Below are positions 1 to 8,320 of a stretch of 64,000 bases of DNA, in pieces. The stretch is from Micromonospora carbonacea (GTDB lineage: Bacteria > Actinomycetota > Actinomycetes > Mycobacteriales > Micromonosporaceae). Below the pieces are notes generated by a model, which was not told the origin of the DNA, did not search any database, and saw only the letters and a list, made by a program, of their open reading frames with translations. The DNA is taken from contig NZ_JACHMZ010000001.1 of the NCBI RefSeq assembly GCF_014205165.1, forward strand, positions 1,338,001 to 1,402,000, written 5' to 3'. The first letter of the stretch is position 1, and the number at the start of each line of letters is the position of its first letter. The translations under genes and the position numbers were made by a program.

Positions 1-1084
1 TCGGCGGGACGACGCCGTCGCGGATCGACAGGATGGTGGCGATGGACTCCAGCGCGCCGGCCGCGCCGAGCAGGTGACCGGTCATCGACTTGGTGGCGGT
101 GAGCACCGGGTGGTCGCCGAGCGCGGCGCGCAGCGCGCCGATCTCCAGCATGTCGCCGACCGGCGTCGAGGTGGCGTGCGCGTTGACGTGCACGATGTCC
201 TCACGTGCGATGTCGGCGTCCGCGATGGCCTTCTTGATCGCCCGGATCGCGCCCTCGCCCTCCGCGTGCGGCTGCACGATGTCGTACGCGTCGGAGGTGA
301 TCCCCGCGCCGGCCAGCCGCGCGTACACCCGGGCGCCCCGGGCGGCGGCGTGCTCGGCGCGTTCCAGGACCAGCACGCCCGCGCCCTCGCCGAGGACGAA
401 GCCGTCGCGGCCGGTGTCCCACGGGCGGGAGGCCCGCTCGGGCTCGTCGTTGCGGGTGGACATGGCCCGCATCGAGGCGAACCCGGCGATCGGCAGCGCG
501 TGGATGACCGCCTCGGTGCCGCCGGCCACCACCACGTCGGCCCGGCCGGAGCGGATGATGTCCAGCCCGAGGGCGATGGCCTCCGCGCCGGTGGCGCAGG
601 CGCTCGCCACCGTGTGCACGCCGGCCTTCGCGCCCAGCTCCAGCCCCACCCAGGCGGCGGGGCCGTTCGGCATCAGCATCGGGATGGTGTGCGGGGACAC
701 CCGGCGGGGACCGGACGCCTCCAGGATGTCGTCCTGGGCGAGCAGGGTGGTGGCCCCGCCGATGCCGGAGCCGACGCTGACGGCCAGCCGCTCCCCATCC
801 AGCCCGGAGCCGGCGAGGCCCGCGTCCGCCCAGGCCTGCCGGGCGGCGATGATCGCGATGGCCTCGGAGCGGTCGAGCCGGCGCATCTTCACCCTGTCCA
901 GCACCTCGGACGGGTCGACGGCGAGCTGCGCGGCGATGCGCACCGGGAGCTGCGCCGCCCACTCCTGGGTGAGCGGACCCACCCCGGAGCGGCCGGCGAG
1001 CATGGCGTCCCAGGTCGATGCGACGTCCCCGCCCAACGGGGTGGTCGCGCCGAGCCCTGTGACGACGACGTCGGAACGACTCAT
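1..1084 (-). CDS. fabF: Beta-ketoacyl-ACP synthase II (KAS II), 3' end outside window
   Basis: Elongating condensing enzyme of type II fatty-acid synthesis: it joins malonyl-ACP to a growing acyl-ACP in the cytoplasm. About 361 residues are visible; the C-terminus lies beyond position 1. The Cys-His-His catalytic set is readable: Cys163 in SACATGAEAI, His303 in NAHATSTPVGD and His337 in KSMTGHLLGA. The ATG start (MSRSDVVVTGLG) lies one base after the acpP stop, so it is the last visible gene of a fabD-fabH-acpP-fabF operon. The family call is secure. Fine substrate preference (KAS II versus a KasA-like elongase) cannot be read from the sequence. Confidence 0.95.
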   Translation of the reverse strand, partial: MSRSDVVVTGLGATTPLGGDVASTWDAMLAGRSGVGPLTQEWAAQLPVRIAAQLAVDPSEVLDRVKMRRLDRSEAIAIIAARQAWADAGLAGSGLDGERLAVSVGSGIGGATTLLAQDDILEASGPRRVSPHTIPMLMPNGPAAWVGLELGAKAGVHTVASACATGAEAIALGLDIIRSGRADVVVAGGTEAVIHALPIAGFASMRAMSTRNDEPERASRPWDTGRDGFVLGEGAGVLVLERAEHAAARGARVYARLAGAGITSDAYDIVQPHAEGEGAIRAIKKAIADADIAREDIVHVNAHATSTPVGDMLEIGALRAALGDHPVLTATKSMTGHLLGAAGALESIATILSIRDGVVPP

Positions 1085-1085
1085 G

Positions 1086-1325
1086 TCAGGACTGCGCCTC
1101 GATGTAGCTGACGGCGTCGCCCACGGTCTTCAGGTTCTGCACCTCGTTGTCGGGGATCTTGACGCCGAACTTCTCCTCGGCGGCGACCACGACCTCCACC
1201 ATCGAGAGCGAGTCGACGTCGAGGTCGTCGGTGAAGGACTTGCCCTCGGCCACGTCGTCCGGGTTCACCCCGGCGACCTCTTCGAGGATCTCGGCGAGGC
1301 CGGAGGTGATCTCGTCACGGGTCAT
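1086..1325 (-). CDS. acpP: Acyl carrier protein
   Basis: A 79-residue acidic carrier protein that shuttles acyl chains as thioesters on a 4'-phosphopantetheine arm. The attachment site is Ser39 in the DSL motif (DVDSLSMVEVV), at the start of helix II as in other ACPs. Length and acidity are normal for the family. It lies between fabH (86-bp gap) and fabF (1-bp gap), the usual actinobacterial order. The ATG start follows an AGGAGAGGAA ribosome-binding site read on the minus strand. Confidence 0.97.
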   Translation of the reverse strand: MTRDEITSGLAEILEEVAGVNPDDVAEGKSFTDDLDVDSLSMVEVVVAAEEKFGVKIPDNEVQNLKTVGDAVSYIEAQS

Positions 1326-1410
1326 GGTTGGTGCGTTCCTCTCCTGGGTGTGGAATCGCCGGCGGCGCGCGCCGCGCGGCGTGCGAACGGCCCCGCTGGG
1401 GCCGGACGTC

Positions 1411-2355
1411 TCAGGGGCAGCGGACGACCTGACCGGCGTAGGTCAGGCCGCCGCCGAAGCCGAAGAGCAGCACCGGGGCGCCCGAGGGCACCTCCCGCCG
1501 CTCGATGAGCTTGGACAGGGCCAGCGGCACGCTCGCCGCCGAGGTGTTGCCGGACTCGACGATGTCCTTCGCGATGATCGCGTCGGGGATGCCGAGCCGC
1601 TTGGCGATGCCGTCGATGATCCGGGAGTTGGCCTGGTGCGGCACGAACGCGGCCAGCTCGGACGGGGCGACCCCGGCCCGCTCGCAGGCCTGGAGGGCCA
1701 GCGGGGCCAGCGCGGTGGTGGCCCAGCGGAAGACCGTCTGGCCCTCCTGCTTCACGTACGGCCGCCAGCCCTCGATGCGTACGGCGTCGCTCTTGTCCGG
1801 CACCGAGCCCCAGACGACCGGGCCGACCCCGGCCGGCTCGCCCTCGGCGGTGGCGGTGACCACCGCGGCGCCGGCGCCGTCGCCGAAGATGATGCAGGTG
1901 GAGCGGTCGGTCCAGTCGGTGAAGTCGGAGAGCTTCTCCGCGCCGATGACGATCGCGTTGCGCGACGCCCCGGCCCGGATGGCGTGGTCGACGGTGCCCA
2001 GCGCGTACGCGAAGCCCGAGCACGCGGTGTTGATGTCGTACGCGCCGGGCGCGGTGATGCCGAGCTTGGCGGCGACCCGGCAGGCGACGTTCGGGCTGCG
2101 GTCGATGGACGTGCAGGTGGCGACGACGACGAGGTCGATGTCGGCGGCGGTGAGGCCGGAGTTGGCCAGCGCCTTGCCGGCGGCGGCCGCCGCCATGTCG
2201 GACACCGTCTCGTCGCCGGCGATGCGGCGGCTGGCGATGCCGACGCGGTCCCTGATCCACTCGTCGTTGGTCTCGACGAACTGCGCGATGTCGTCGTTGG
2301 TGACGATGCGGGAGGGCTGGTAGTGCCCCAGGGCGAGAATCCGGCTACCTGTCAT
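1411..2355 (-). CDS. fabH: Beta-ketoacyl-ACP synthase III
   Basis: Starts fatty-acid chains by condensing an acyl-CoA primer with malonyl-ACP; in actinomycetes the primer is often branched. The protein has 314 residues, normal for FabH. The catalytic triad is visible: Cys112 in NTACSGFAYAL, His240 in VPHQAN and Asn270 in ESGNTSAAS. The ATG start overlaps the fabD stop by four bases (ATGA), indicating translational coupling. An upstream in-frame extension exists but only reads through fabD in another frame, so MTGSRILALG is taken as the start. Confidence 0.96.
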   Translation of the reverse strand: MTGSRILALGHYQPSRIVTNDDIAQFVETNDEWIRDRVGIASRRIAGDETVSDMAAAAAGKALANSGLTAADIDLVVVATCTSIDRSPNVACRVAAKLGITAPGAYDINTACSGFAYALGTVDHAIRAGASRNAIVIGAEKLSDFTDWTDRSTCIIFGDGAGAAVVTATAEGEPAGVGPVVWGSVPDKSDAVRIEGWRPYVKQEGQTVFRWATTALAPLALQACERAGVAPSELAAFVPHQANSRIIDGIAKRLGIPDAIIAKDIVESGNTSAASVPLALSKLIERREVPSGAPVLLFGFGGGLTYAGQVVRCP

Positions 2356-3518
2356 GAGTGACCCCCGATCCGGGCGAGCGGTTGACCCGGGGCGACCGGG
2401 GCGTCGTGGTGGGCGAGCCACTCGGTGAGCGGGCCGCCGTCGTGCGCGGTCACCTCGACCGGGCCCTGCCCGGTGACGACGTGGCCGATGACCTGGCCGA
2501 CCTTGAGCGCCTGGCCCTCGGTCAGCCCCTGCGTGGGCTGGAAGACGCCCGGCGCGGGGGCCGTCACGACCCGGAACCGGGCGGTCGGCGCGGGGCGGGC
2601 GGCCGAGCCGTGCCGGGCGATCAGGTCGCGGGCGGCGGGCAGGTCGTCCGGCGTCTTCAGGGTGACGATCTCGGGCAGCGAGCCGGCGAGCTCCCGCTTG
2701 ATCAGGCCGGCGAGGGTGCCGGCCGGCGGCAGCTCGACGACCCCGGTCACGCCGAGGTCGGCCAGGGTGCGCATGCACAGGTCCCACCGCACCGGGGAGG
2801 TGACCTGGCGGACCAGCCGCTGCACCAGCTCCGGGCCGTGGTCGACGACCGTGCCGTCGAGGTTGGACAGCAGGATCCGGGCCGGGCGGGCCGGGGTGAT
2901 CCCGGCGGCCACGCCGGCCAGGGCGACCTCGGCGGGGGCCATGTAGGGGGTGTGGAACGCGCCGGCCACCTTCAGCCGGACGACCCGGGCCTTCGTGGGC
3001 GGCTCGGCGACGAGCGCGTCGATGCCGGTGGTCGACCCGGCGGCGACGATCTGGCCGGCCCCGTTGCGGTTGGCCGCGTGCAGCCCGTGCCGGTCGAGGG
3101 TGGCGAGCACCTCGTCGGTGTCGCCGCCCAGCACGGCGGCCATGCCGGTCGGCTCGATCGCGCAGGCGGCGGCCATCTCGCGGCCGCGCACCCCGGCGAG
3201 GGTGATCGCGGTCTCGGCCGGCAGGACCCCGGCCAGCGCCGCCGCACCCAGCTCGCCGACGCTGTGCCCGGCCGTGAGGGTGACGTCGTGCAGCGGCAGG
3301 TGCTCGGCGGCGAGCAGGGCCGCGGCGACCAGCAGCGGCTGGGTCCGGGCGGTGTCCTGGATCTCCTCCGCGCCGGCCGAGGTGCCCAGGTGGATCAGGT
3401 CGACGCCGGCCAGCGCCGACCACCAGCGCAGCCGTGCCTCGGCGCCGGTCAGGTCGAGCCACGGTGTCAGGAAGCCGGGTTTCTGCGAACCCTGCCCCGG
3501 TGAGAGTACGGCGAGCAC
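2352..3518 (-). CDS. fabD: Malonyl-CoA:ACP transacylase with extra C-terminal lipoyl-like module
   Basis: Transfers malonyl from CoA to ACP. The core (about residues 1-305) shows the N-terminal GQGSQ motif, the nucleophile Ser86 in GHSVGE and the catalytic His189 in AFHTPYM. It starts with GTG. At 388 residues it is about 70 longer than usual FabD. Residues ~315-388 read like a biotinyl/lipoyl hammerhead domain (VVTAPAPGVF..., then VEVTAHDGGPLTEWLA and VAPGQPLARI) but lack the MKM lysine that would be modified. First gene of the fab operon, transcribed away from the fasR-side intergenic region. Confidence 0.93.
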   Translation of the reverse strand: MLAVLSPGQGSQKPGFLTPWLDLTGAEARLRWWSALAGVDLIHLGTSAGAEEIQDTARTQPLLVAAALLAAEHLPLHDVTLTAGHSVGELGAAALAGVLPAETAITLAGVRGREMAAACAIEPTGMAAVLGGDTDEVLATLDRHGLHAANRNGAGQIVAAGSTTGIDALVAEPPTKARVVRLKVAGAFHTPYMAPAEVALAGVAAGITPARPARILLSNLDGTVVDHGPELVQRLVRQVTSPVRWDLCMRTLADLGVTGVVELPPAGTLAGLIKRELAGSLPEIVTLKTPDDLPAARDLIARHGSAARPAPTARFRVVTAPAPGVFQPTQGLTEGQALKVGQVIGHVVTGQGPVEVTAHDGGPLTEWLAHHDAPVAPGQPLARIGGHS

Positions 3519-3563
3519 GCCTATGACTCTTCCGGATACTCGCCAGTCACGGTGTTACCGGCC

Positions 3564-3653
3564 GCCACCAAACCGCACTAGAACCTTTGGAGGAACCCTA
3601 CAGAAATAGGTGACCGTGATCATCTCTTTGTGGAGATTTGCCGGTTTGGTGGC
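3564..3653. promoter_or_regulatory. 12-bp inverted repeat flanking the fasR-fabD junction
   Basis: GCCACCAAACCG (3564-3575) and its exact reverse complement CGGTTTGGTGGC (3642-3653) are 66 bases apart. The left arm lies in the fabD upstream region; the right arm lies within the last codons of fasR. A regulator bound at the two arms could loop the DNA over the fab promoter. The identity of the binding protein (FasR or other) is inference. Confidence 0.45.
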
Positions 3654-4855
3654 GTTATGGGGGGAGGTGTCACGACGGGCACCACCGGGTCGAGCCGCCC
3701 CACGGTCAGCGCCACCTGCAACGCGAACGCGTCCCGGGGGATCAGCGGCGACAGCCCCGTCACGTCGGCGATCCGCCGCAGCCGGTAGCGCACCGTGTTG
3801 GGGTGCACGAACAGCGCCCGCGCCGCGCTCTCCAACGTGCCACCGGCCGCGAAGAAGGCGTCCAGGGTCTCCAGCAGCTCGCCGCCCGCCCGGGCCAGCG
3901 TCGCGTACACGTCGTGGCGCAGCCGGCGGCGGGCCTCGGCGTCGCCGGCGAGGGCCCGCTCGGGCAGCAGGTCACCGGCCGGCACCGGGCGAGGCGCGGT
4001 CGGCCAGGCGGGGGCCGCGCGGTAGCCGGCGAGCGCGGCGCGGGCCGAGTCCGTCGCCTCGTCGAGGCTCGGCACCGCCGGCCCGACCACCACCGGCCCC
4101 TCCCCGAACGCGGGCAGCAGCTTCCCCGTCGCCGCCATCGGGTCGGCCGCGCCGCCGAGCACGATCACCAGCCGGTCGCCGTGCACCCCGCCGATCACCT
4201 CGACGCCGACGCGCCGCGCGAGCCGGTGGACCGTGTGCAGCACCGCGGCCACCTCGCCGCCCGGGGACCGGCCCACCGCCACCGCCACCGGCGGCGCGTC
4301 CGACCAGCCCAGCGCCGCGCCCCGGCTGGCCAGCACGTCCGGGGAGTCACCGCGCAGCAGCGCGTCGACCAGCAGGGCCTGCAACCGGGCGTCCCAGGAG
4401 CCGCGCGACTCGGCGGCCCGCGCGTAGACCCGGGCGGCGGCGAAGGCGATCTCCCGGGAGAAGCGCAGCACCGCCTCCCGCAACTGCTGCTCCTCGCCCT
4501 CGGCGGCGAGGGTGCCCACCTGCTCCTCGACCACGTCGATCGTCACCTTGATCAACGCCACGGTCTGCTGGAGGCTGATCGAGCGGGCCAGGGCCAGCGG
4601 GGCGGTCGCGAAGACCTCGTCGGAGACCTCCTGGGTGCTGTCCGCCGTGCCGCCGCCGTCGCGCAGCCACTGCACCAGCGACCGCGCGCCGGCCTGGGCC
4701 ACCAGCATCACCCAGGACCGCTGGTCGGCCGGCAGCGCCCGGAACCAGGGCAGCGTCTCGTCCATCCGGGCCACGCTGGCGGTGGCCAGGGCCCCCGCCG
4801 CCCGCTCGATGCGGCGCAGCGTGGCCGACAGCTCGATCCCGCCCGGCTCGCTCAC
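3620..4855 (-). CDS. fasR: PucR-type regulator of fatty-acid synthesis (FasR-like)
   Basis: About 411 residues, ending in a PucR C-terminal helix-turn-helix (TLESAARALFVHPNTVRYRLRRI). The long N-terminal and central parts are the sensory regions typical of this family. In Streptomyces a PucR-type protein at this position, upstream of fabD, activates the fab operon; the same order and strand here support that role. The GTG at 4855 (VSEPGGIELSATLRR) is preferred over an upstream ATG at 4924 because the upstream part would translate an intergenic repeat element. Confidence 0.82.
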   Translation of the reverse strand: MSEPGGIELSATLRRIERAAGALATASVARMDETLPWFRALPADQRSWVMLVAQAGARSLVQWLRDGGGTADSTQEVSDEVFATAPLALARSISLQQTVALIKVTIDVVEEQVGTLAAEGEEQQLREAVLRFSREIAFAAARVYARAAESRGSWDARLQALLVDALLRGDSPDVLASRGAALGWSDAPPVAVAVGRSPGGEVAAVLHTVHRLARRVGVEVIGGVHGDRLVIVLGGAADPMAATGKLLPAFGEGPVVVGPAVPSLDEATDSARAALAGYRAAPAWPTAPRPVPAGDLLPERALAGDAEARRRLRHDVYATLARAGGELLETLDAFFAAGGTLESAARALFVHPNTVRYRLRRIADVTGLSPLIPRDAFALQVALTVGRLDPVVPVVTPPPITPPNRQISTKR

Positions 4856-4871
4856 CCCACCAGCCTTGCAG

Positions 4872-4921
4872 AGAAGGAGGGGTCCCCTGTCAACGCCCCC
4901 GGTAGCGAGGGGTGCCCCGCT
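4872..4921. repeat. GGGGCCCC-type palindromic repeat, copy 1
   Basis: Begins AAGGAGGGGTCCCCTGTCAA and closes with a GAGGGGTGCCCC arm. It is the most diverged of six related intergenic elements in the window and lies between fasR and the response-regulator gene. Confidence 0.6.
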
Positions 4922-5793
4922 CACCCCGCCCCACCCGGCGGCGGCGCGGGCGGCCCCACCGGCGGGGTCGGCGGCGGGACGGGAGGCGAGGCCTGCGGCG
5001 GGGGCAGGGCGAGCTCCTGGGCCAGGATCGCCGCCTGTACGCGGCTGCGCAGGTCGAGCTTCGCCAGGACCCGGCTGACGTGGGTCTTCGCGGTGCTCTC
5101 CGCCATCGCCAGCCGGTCGGCGAGCTGCTGGTTGGACAGGCCCAGCCCGAGGCAGGCCAGCACGTCGCGTTCCCGCGCGGTGAGCGTGGCGACCGCGTCC
5201 CGGGTGGCGGCCGGCGGCCCCGGTGCGGTGGCGGCGAACGCGCTGATCAGCCGCCGGGTCACCGCCGGGGCGATGATCCCCTCGCCCCGGGCCACGGTGC
5301 GCACGGCGGCGACCAGGGCGTCGGCGTCGGTGTCCTTCAGCAGGAAGCCGGCCGCGCCGGCGCGCAGCGCGCCGAAGACGTACTCGTCGAGGTCGAAGGT
5401 GGTCAGCACGAGCACGTCGGCGAGCCCGCCGGCGACGATTTCCCGGGTGGCGGAGATGCCGTCGAGCCGCGGCATCCGGACGTCCAGCACGGCGACGTCG
5501 GGGCGCAGGTCGGCGCAGAGTCGCACCGCCTCCTCGCCGTCGGCGGCCTCGCCGGCCACCTCGACGCCGGGCGCGGCGGCCAGGATCAGCGCCAGCCCGG
5601 CCCGCACCGCCGGCTGGTCGTCGGCGAGCACCACCCGCACGGGCCGCCCCGCCGCGCCGCCCCGCCGCGCGGCACCCGCCGTCTCCGCCGGGTCCGCCGC
5701 CTCCGCCGACGGTACGGCGGCACCCACCGGCCCAACCGGGTCCGCCGGGTCCGTCCCGTCCGCCGCCCGCCCGGGGCTGGTCCGGCCGGTCAC
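4921..5793 (-). CDS. NarL/LuxR-family response regulator
   Basis: An N-terminal receiver domain (VRVVLADDQPAVRAG; phospho-acceptor Asp in VAVLDVRMPRLDG; conserved Lys in FLLKDTDAD) is followed by a LuxR-type helix-turn-helix (LTARERDVLACLGLGLSNQQ). The GTG start overlaps the stop of the kinase gene (GTGA), so the pair is translationally coupled. A further in-frame start nearer VRVVLADD is possible because the first ~45 residues are Pro/Ala-rich. The C-terminus is a proline tail (PPVPPPTPPVGPPAPPP). Target genes are unknown. Confidence 0.88.
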   Translation of the reverse strand: MTGRTSPGRAADGTDPADPVGPVGAAVPSAEAADPAETAGAARRGGAAGRPVRVVLADDQPAVRAGLALILAAAPGVEVAGEAADGEEAVRLCADLRPDVAVLDVRMPRLDGISATREIVAGGLADVLVLTTFDLDEYVFGALRAGAAGFLLKDTDADALVAAVRTVARGEGIIAPAVTRRLISAFAATAPGPPAATRDAVATLTARERDVLACLGLGLSNQQLADRLAMAESTAKTHVSRVLAKLDLRSRVQAAILAQELALPPPQASPPVPPPTPPVGPPAPPPGGAG

Positions 5794-7016
5794 GCCGGCT
5801 CCCCGGTGGGCAGCCGCGCCCGGACCCGCCACCGCCCGTCCGCCGGGCCCGCCGTGAAGCCGCCGCCCAGCAGCACCGCGCGCTCGCGCATCCCGACCAG
5901 CCCGGCGCCCGCGCCGGGCGCCGCCGCGCCGCCCGCCCGCAGCGGATTCGTCACGGCCACCACCACCTCCGTCGGCCCGTACGTCACGACCAGCTCCGCC
6001 TCGCCCGCGCCGTGCTTGAGCGCGTTGGTCAGCGACTCCTGCACGATCCGGTACGCCGCCAGGTCCACCCCCACCGGCAGCGGACGCGCCCCGCCGGTCA
6101 CCTCGGTCCGCACGTCCAGCCCGGCGGAGCGCATCCGGCCCACGAGCCGGTCCAGCTCGGCGAGGCGTACCCGGGTGGCCTCCTCGGCTGCCTTCCCGGC
6201 GTCGCCCGGTGCGGGCCCGTCGCCCGTCGTGGGCTCCCGCAGCAGCCCGATGAGCTGCCGCATCTCCGCCAGGCCCTGCACGCTGTTCTCCCGGATGACC
6301 CGCAGCGACGAGGCCACCTGCTCCCGGTCCAGCCCGGGGACGGAGAGCGCGGCGGTGGCGTGGATGGCCACCGCGCTGAGGTGGTTGGCGACCACGTCGT
6401 GCAGTTCCCGGGCCATCCGGGACCGCTCGGCGTGGACCGCCTCGCGCCGGTCCAGCTCGGCGAGCCGGGCGGTCTGCTCGGCCCGGGCCCGTTCCTCCGC
6501 GGCCCGCGCCCGCTCCGCCGCCGCCTGGTCCCGGTACTGCCGCACGCTGATCCCGGTCAGCACCGGTACGACGCCGACCAGCACCACCGGCACGCCCAGC
6601 GCGACCCCGCGCCAGTGGCCGAACACCAGCACCCCGCCGACGGCGGCGAGCAGGCTCAGCGCCACGGTGACCCGCAGGAGCCAGCGCCGCAGCCGGGGCG
6701 GGCCGTACACGCAGGAGTCGTAGAGCACCTGCGTGTAGATCAGCGCGGTGCCGAGGGTGGTGCCGAGGGCGACGTCGACGCCGAGCGCCGCCGTGCCGAG
6801 GGCCAGCCCCGTGCGGGTGGCCACCCGCCGCAGGGCCACCGCCGCCGACACGGCCACCAGTGACGGCAGGAAGGCCACCGTGGGCACGCCGGGCCGCGGG
6901 GTGATCGCCAGGTGCGTGCCGAGGCCGAGCAGCGCCAGCCCGCCCGCGAGGGCGACTCCGGCCAGCGCCAGGTCCCGGCCCGTGGCGCCGGGCCGGAGCC
7001 AGGGCGGCAGTCGCAT
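5790..7016 (-). CDS. NarL-family sensor histidine kinase
   Basis: About 408 residues. The N-terminal half carries several membrane segments (for example LALAGVALAGGLALLGLG and VPVVLVGVVPVLTG), followed by a HisKA_3 dimerisation domain with phospho-acceptor His in MARELHDVVANHLS, then an ATPase domain ending with GLVGMRERAVLLGG. This layout resembles DesK-like kinases that sense envelope state. Start taken at ATG 7016 (MRLPPWLRPG); longer in-frame starts up to 7214 are less likely because they run into the divergent gene at 7198. Confidence 0.87.
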   Translation of the reverse strand: MRLPPWLRPGATGRDLALAGVALAGGLALLGLGTHLAITPRPGVPTVAFLPSLVAVSAAVALRRVATRTGLALGTAALGVDVALGTTLGTALIYTQVLYDSCVYGPPRLRRWLLRVTVALSLLAAVGGVLVFGHWRGVALGVPVVLVGVVPVLTGISVRQYRDQAAAERARAAEERARAEQTARLAELDRREAVHAERSRMARELHDVVANHLSAVAIHATAALSVPGLDREQVASSLRVIRENSVQGLAEMRQLIGLLREPTTGDGPAPGDAGKAAEEATRVRLAELDRLVGRMRSAGLDVRTEVTGGARPLPVGVDLAAYRIVQESLTNALKHGAGEAELVVTYGPTEVVVAVTNPLRAGGAAAPGAGAGLVGMRERAVLLGGGFTAGPADGRWRVRARLPTGEPA

Positions 7017-7197
7017 TCCCCGATCCCACCACACCCGCCGCCGCACCGGCTCCGACCAGGGCACGAGGCCGTGTCCCCCGAAGGAGGTACGCCCCGACGC
7101 GGTCCATCGTTCGGCGTACGCGGATCTCGTCGCCCGGGTCGAGGGCGGGGCGCGCGGCGGGCGGCACGCTGGAGGCCACGGACAGGGGGAGGTCGTC

Positions 7198-7737
7198 GTG
7201 CTGGTCGCGGTCATCGTCGGGTGCGAGATCGGGTTCTGGGTGCTGCTGGTGGCGGGGCTCGTGGCCCGCTACCCGCTGCGCCGCCCCCGCCTCGGCGCGG
7301 CCCTGCTGCTCTGCGTACCCCTGGTCGACCTGGCGCTGCTCGCGGCGGCCGCGCTGGACCTGCGGCGCGGGGCCACCGCGGACGTCACGCACGGCCTGGC
7401 CGCCGCCTACCTCGGGTTCTCGGTCGCCTTCGGCCACTCGATGATCCGCTGGGCCGACCAGCGCTTCGCCCACCGGTTCGCCGGCGGGCCGCCCCCGGTC
7501 CGGCCGCCGCGCCACGGCTGGGCCCGCGCCCGGCACGAGTGGCGGGAGTGGGCCAAGGCCCTGCTCGGCTGGGCCGTGGCCTGCGCGTTGCTGGTGGCGG
7601 GGATCGCCTTCGTCGGTGACGCCGAACGCACCCGCGCCCTGTGGGACTTCGCCCGCACGCTCACCGTCGCCCTGCTGATCTGGCTGGTCGCGTTCCCGGT
7701 CTGGGAGACGATCTTTCCGAGCCGCCCCCGCCGCTGA
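7198..7737 (+). CDS. Small multi-pass membrane protein
   Basis: A 179-residue protein with about five hydrophobic segments (VLVAVIVGCEIGFWVLLVAG near the start; LLGWAVACALLVAGIAFVG and TLTVALLIWLVAFPVWETI near the end) and an Arg-rich cytosolic loop. The GTG start is preceded by AGGGGGAGG at good spacing. It diverges from the two-component genes and may share their promoter region. No function is recognised. Confidence 0.75.
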   Translation: MLVAVIVGCEIGFWVLLVAGLVARYPLRRPRLGAALLLCVPLVDLALLAAAALDLRRGATADVTHGLAAAYLGFSVAFGHSMIRWADQRFAHRFAGGPPPVRPPRHGWARARHEWREWAKALLGWAVACALLVAGIAFVGDAERTRALWDFARTLTVALLIWLVAFPVWETIFPSRPRR

Positions 7738-7842
7738 GGTGGGGTACGCGCCGCACGACGCGTCCGCCCGCCCCAGTACGGTGACAGGGCACGCGGGCCA
7801 GGGACCGGCCGGCGGGCGAGGAAGAGCGTGAGGAGACCGCCG

Positions 7843-8241
7843 ATGGCGCACGGGGAGGCCGAGCCGGGCTGCGCCCAGGGGGAGTCCGGCAGGCCGGGCC
7901 ACCACGAGCCGGCGGCGAAGCATCCCCGCCGGCTCACCGGGCCGCCCCATCCTGCCGAGCCGGCCTGCGGCCGGGCCGCGGAGCCGAACTACGGCCGGGC
8001 CGCGGAGGCACCCTACGGGTGGGCCGCGGAGCCGACCTGCGGCCGGGGCGCCGCGCCGGCCGACGAGGACGCCCCGGTGCCGCGCCAGCGTGCCGCCGAG
8101 CCGCCCGCCGACGACGAGTCGGGCCGCGCCGGGGCCTGCCGCAGCGACCTGCCGGGCTGGGCCGGCGCGCACCGGCACGGCCCGGTCCGCCCCCGGCACC
8201 GGGCCCTGCGCCGGGAACGCCCGCCGCGCCGCTGGTGCTGA
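7843..8241 (+). CDS. Hypothetical low-complexity protein
   Basis: A 132-residue reading frame with an AGGAGA ribosome-binding site six bases before ATG. The composition is Gly/Ala/Arg/Pro-rich, with a short repeat (GRAAEPNYGRAAEAPYG, then GWAAEPTCGRG) encoded by repeated GGCCGCGGAG blocks. No domain or signal peptide is evident. It could be spurious in this GC-rich stretch; the ribosome-binding site and its placement in a gene-sized gap are the only support. Confidence 0.4.
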   Translation: MAHGEAEPGCAQGESGRPGHHEPAAKHPRRLTGPPHPAEPACGRAAEPNYGRAAEAPYGWAAEPTCGRGAAPADEDAPVPRQRAAEPPADDESGRAGACRSDLPGWAGAHRHGPVRPRHRALRRERPPRRWC

Positions 8242-8286
8242 CGGCACGCCGCTGCTGAGACCTCGCCGCTGGTGCCGACGGCACGT

Positions 8287-8314
8287 CGGCCCCGCGCCGA
8301 GTGGCACGGGGCCG
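8287..8314. terminator. Hairpin terminator between convergent genes
   Basis: CGGCCCCG (8287-8294) pairs perfectly with CGGGGCCG (8307-8314) across a 12-base loop. It lies between the + strand gene ending at 8241 and the - strand gene ending at 8321. No T-run follows, as is common in high-GC actinobacteria. Confidence 0.5.
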
Positions 8315-8320
8315 GGCCCG

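Noticed and set aside
4921..8307. A single 1128-residue protein reading through the response regulator
   Set aside because: Only its last ~290 residues make sense; the rest is the kinase gene and upstream region in the wrong frame.
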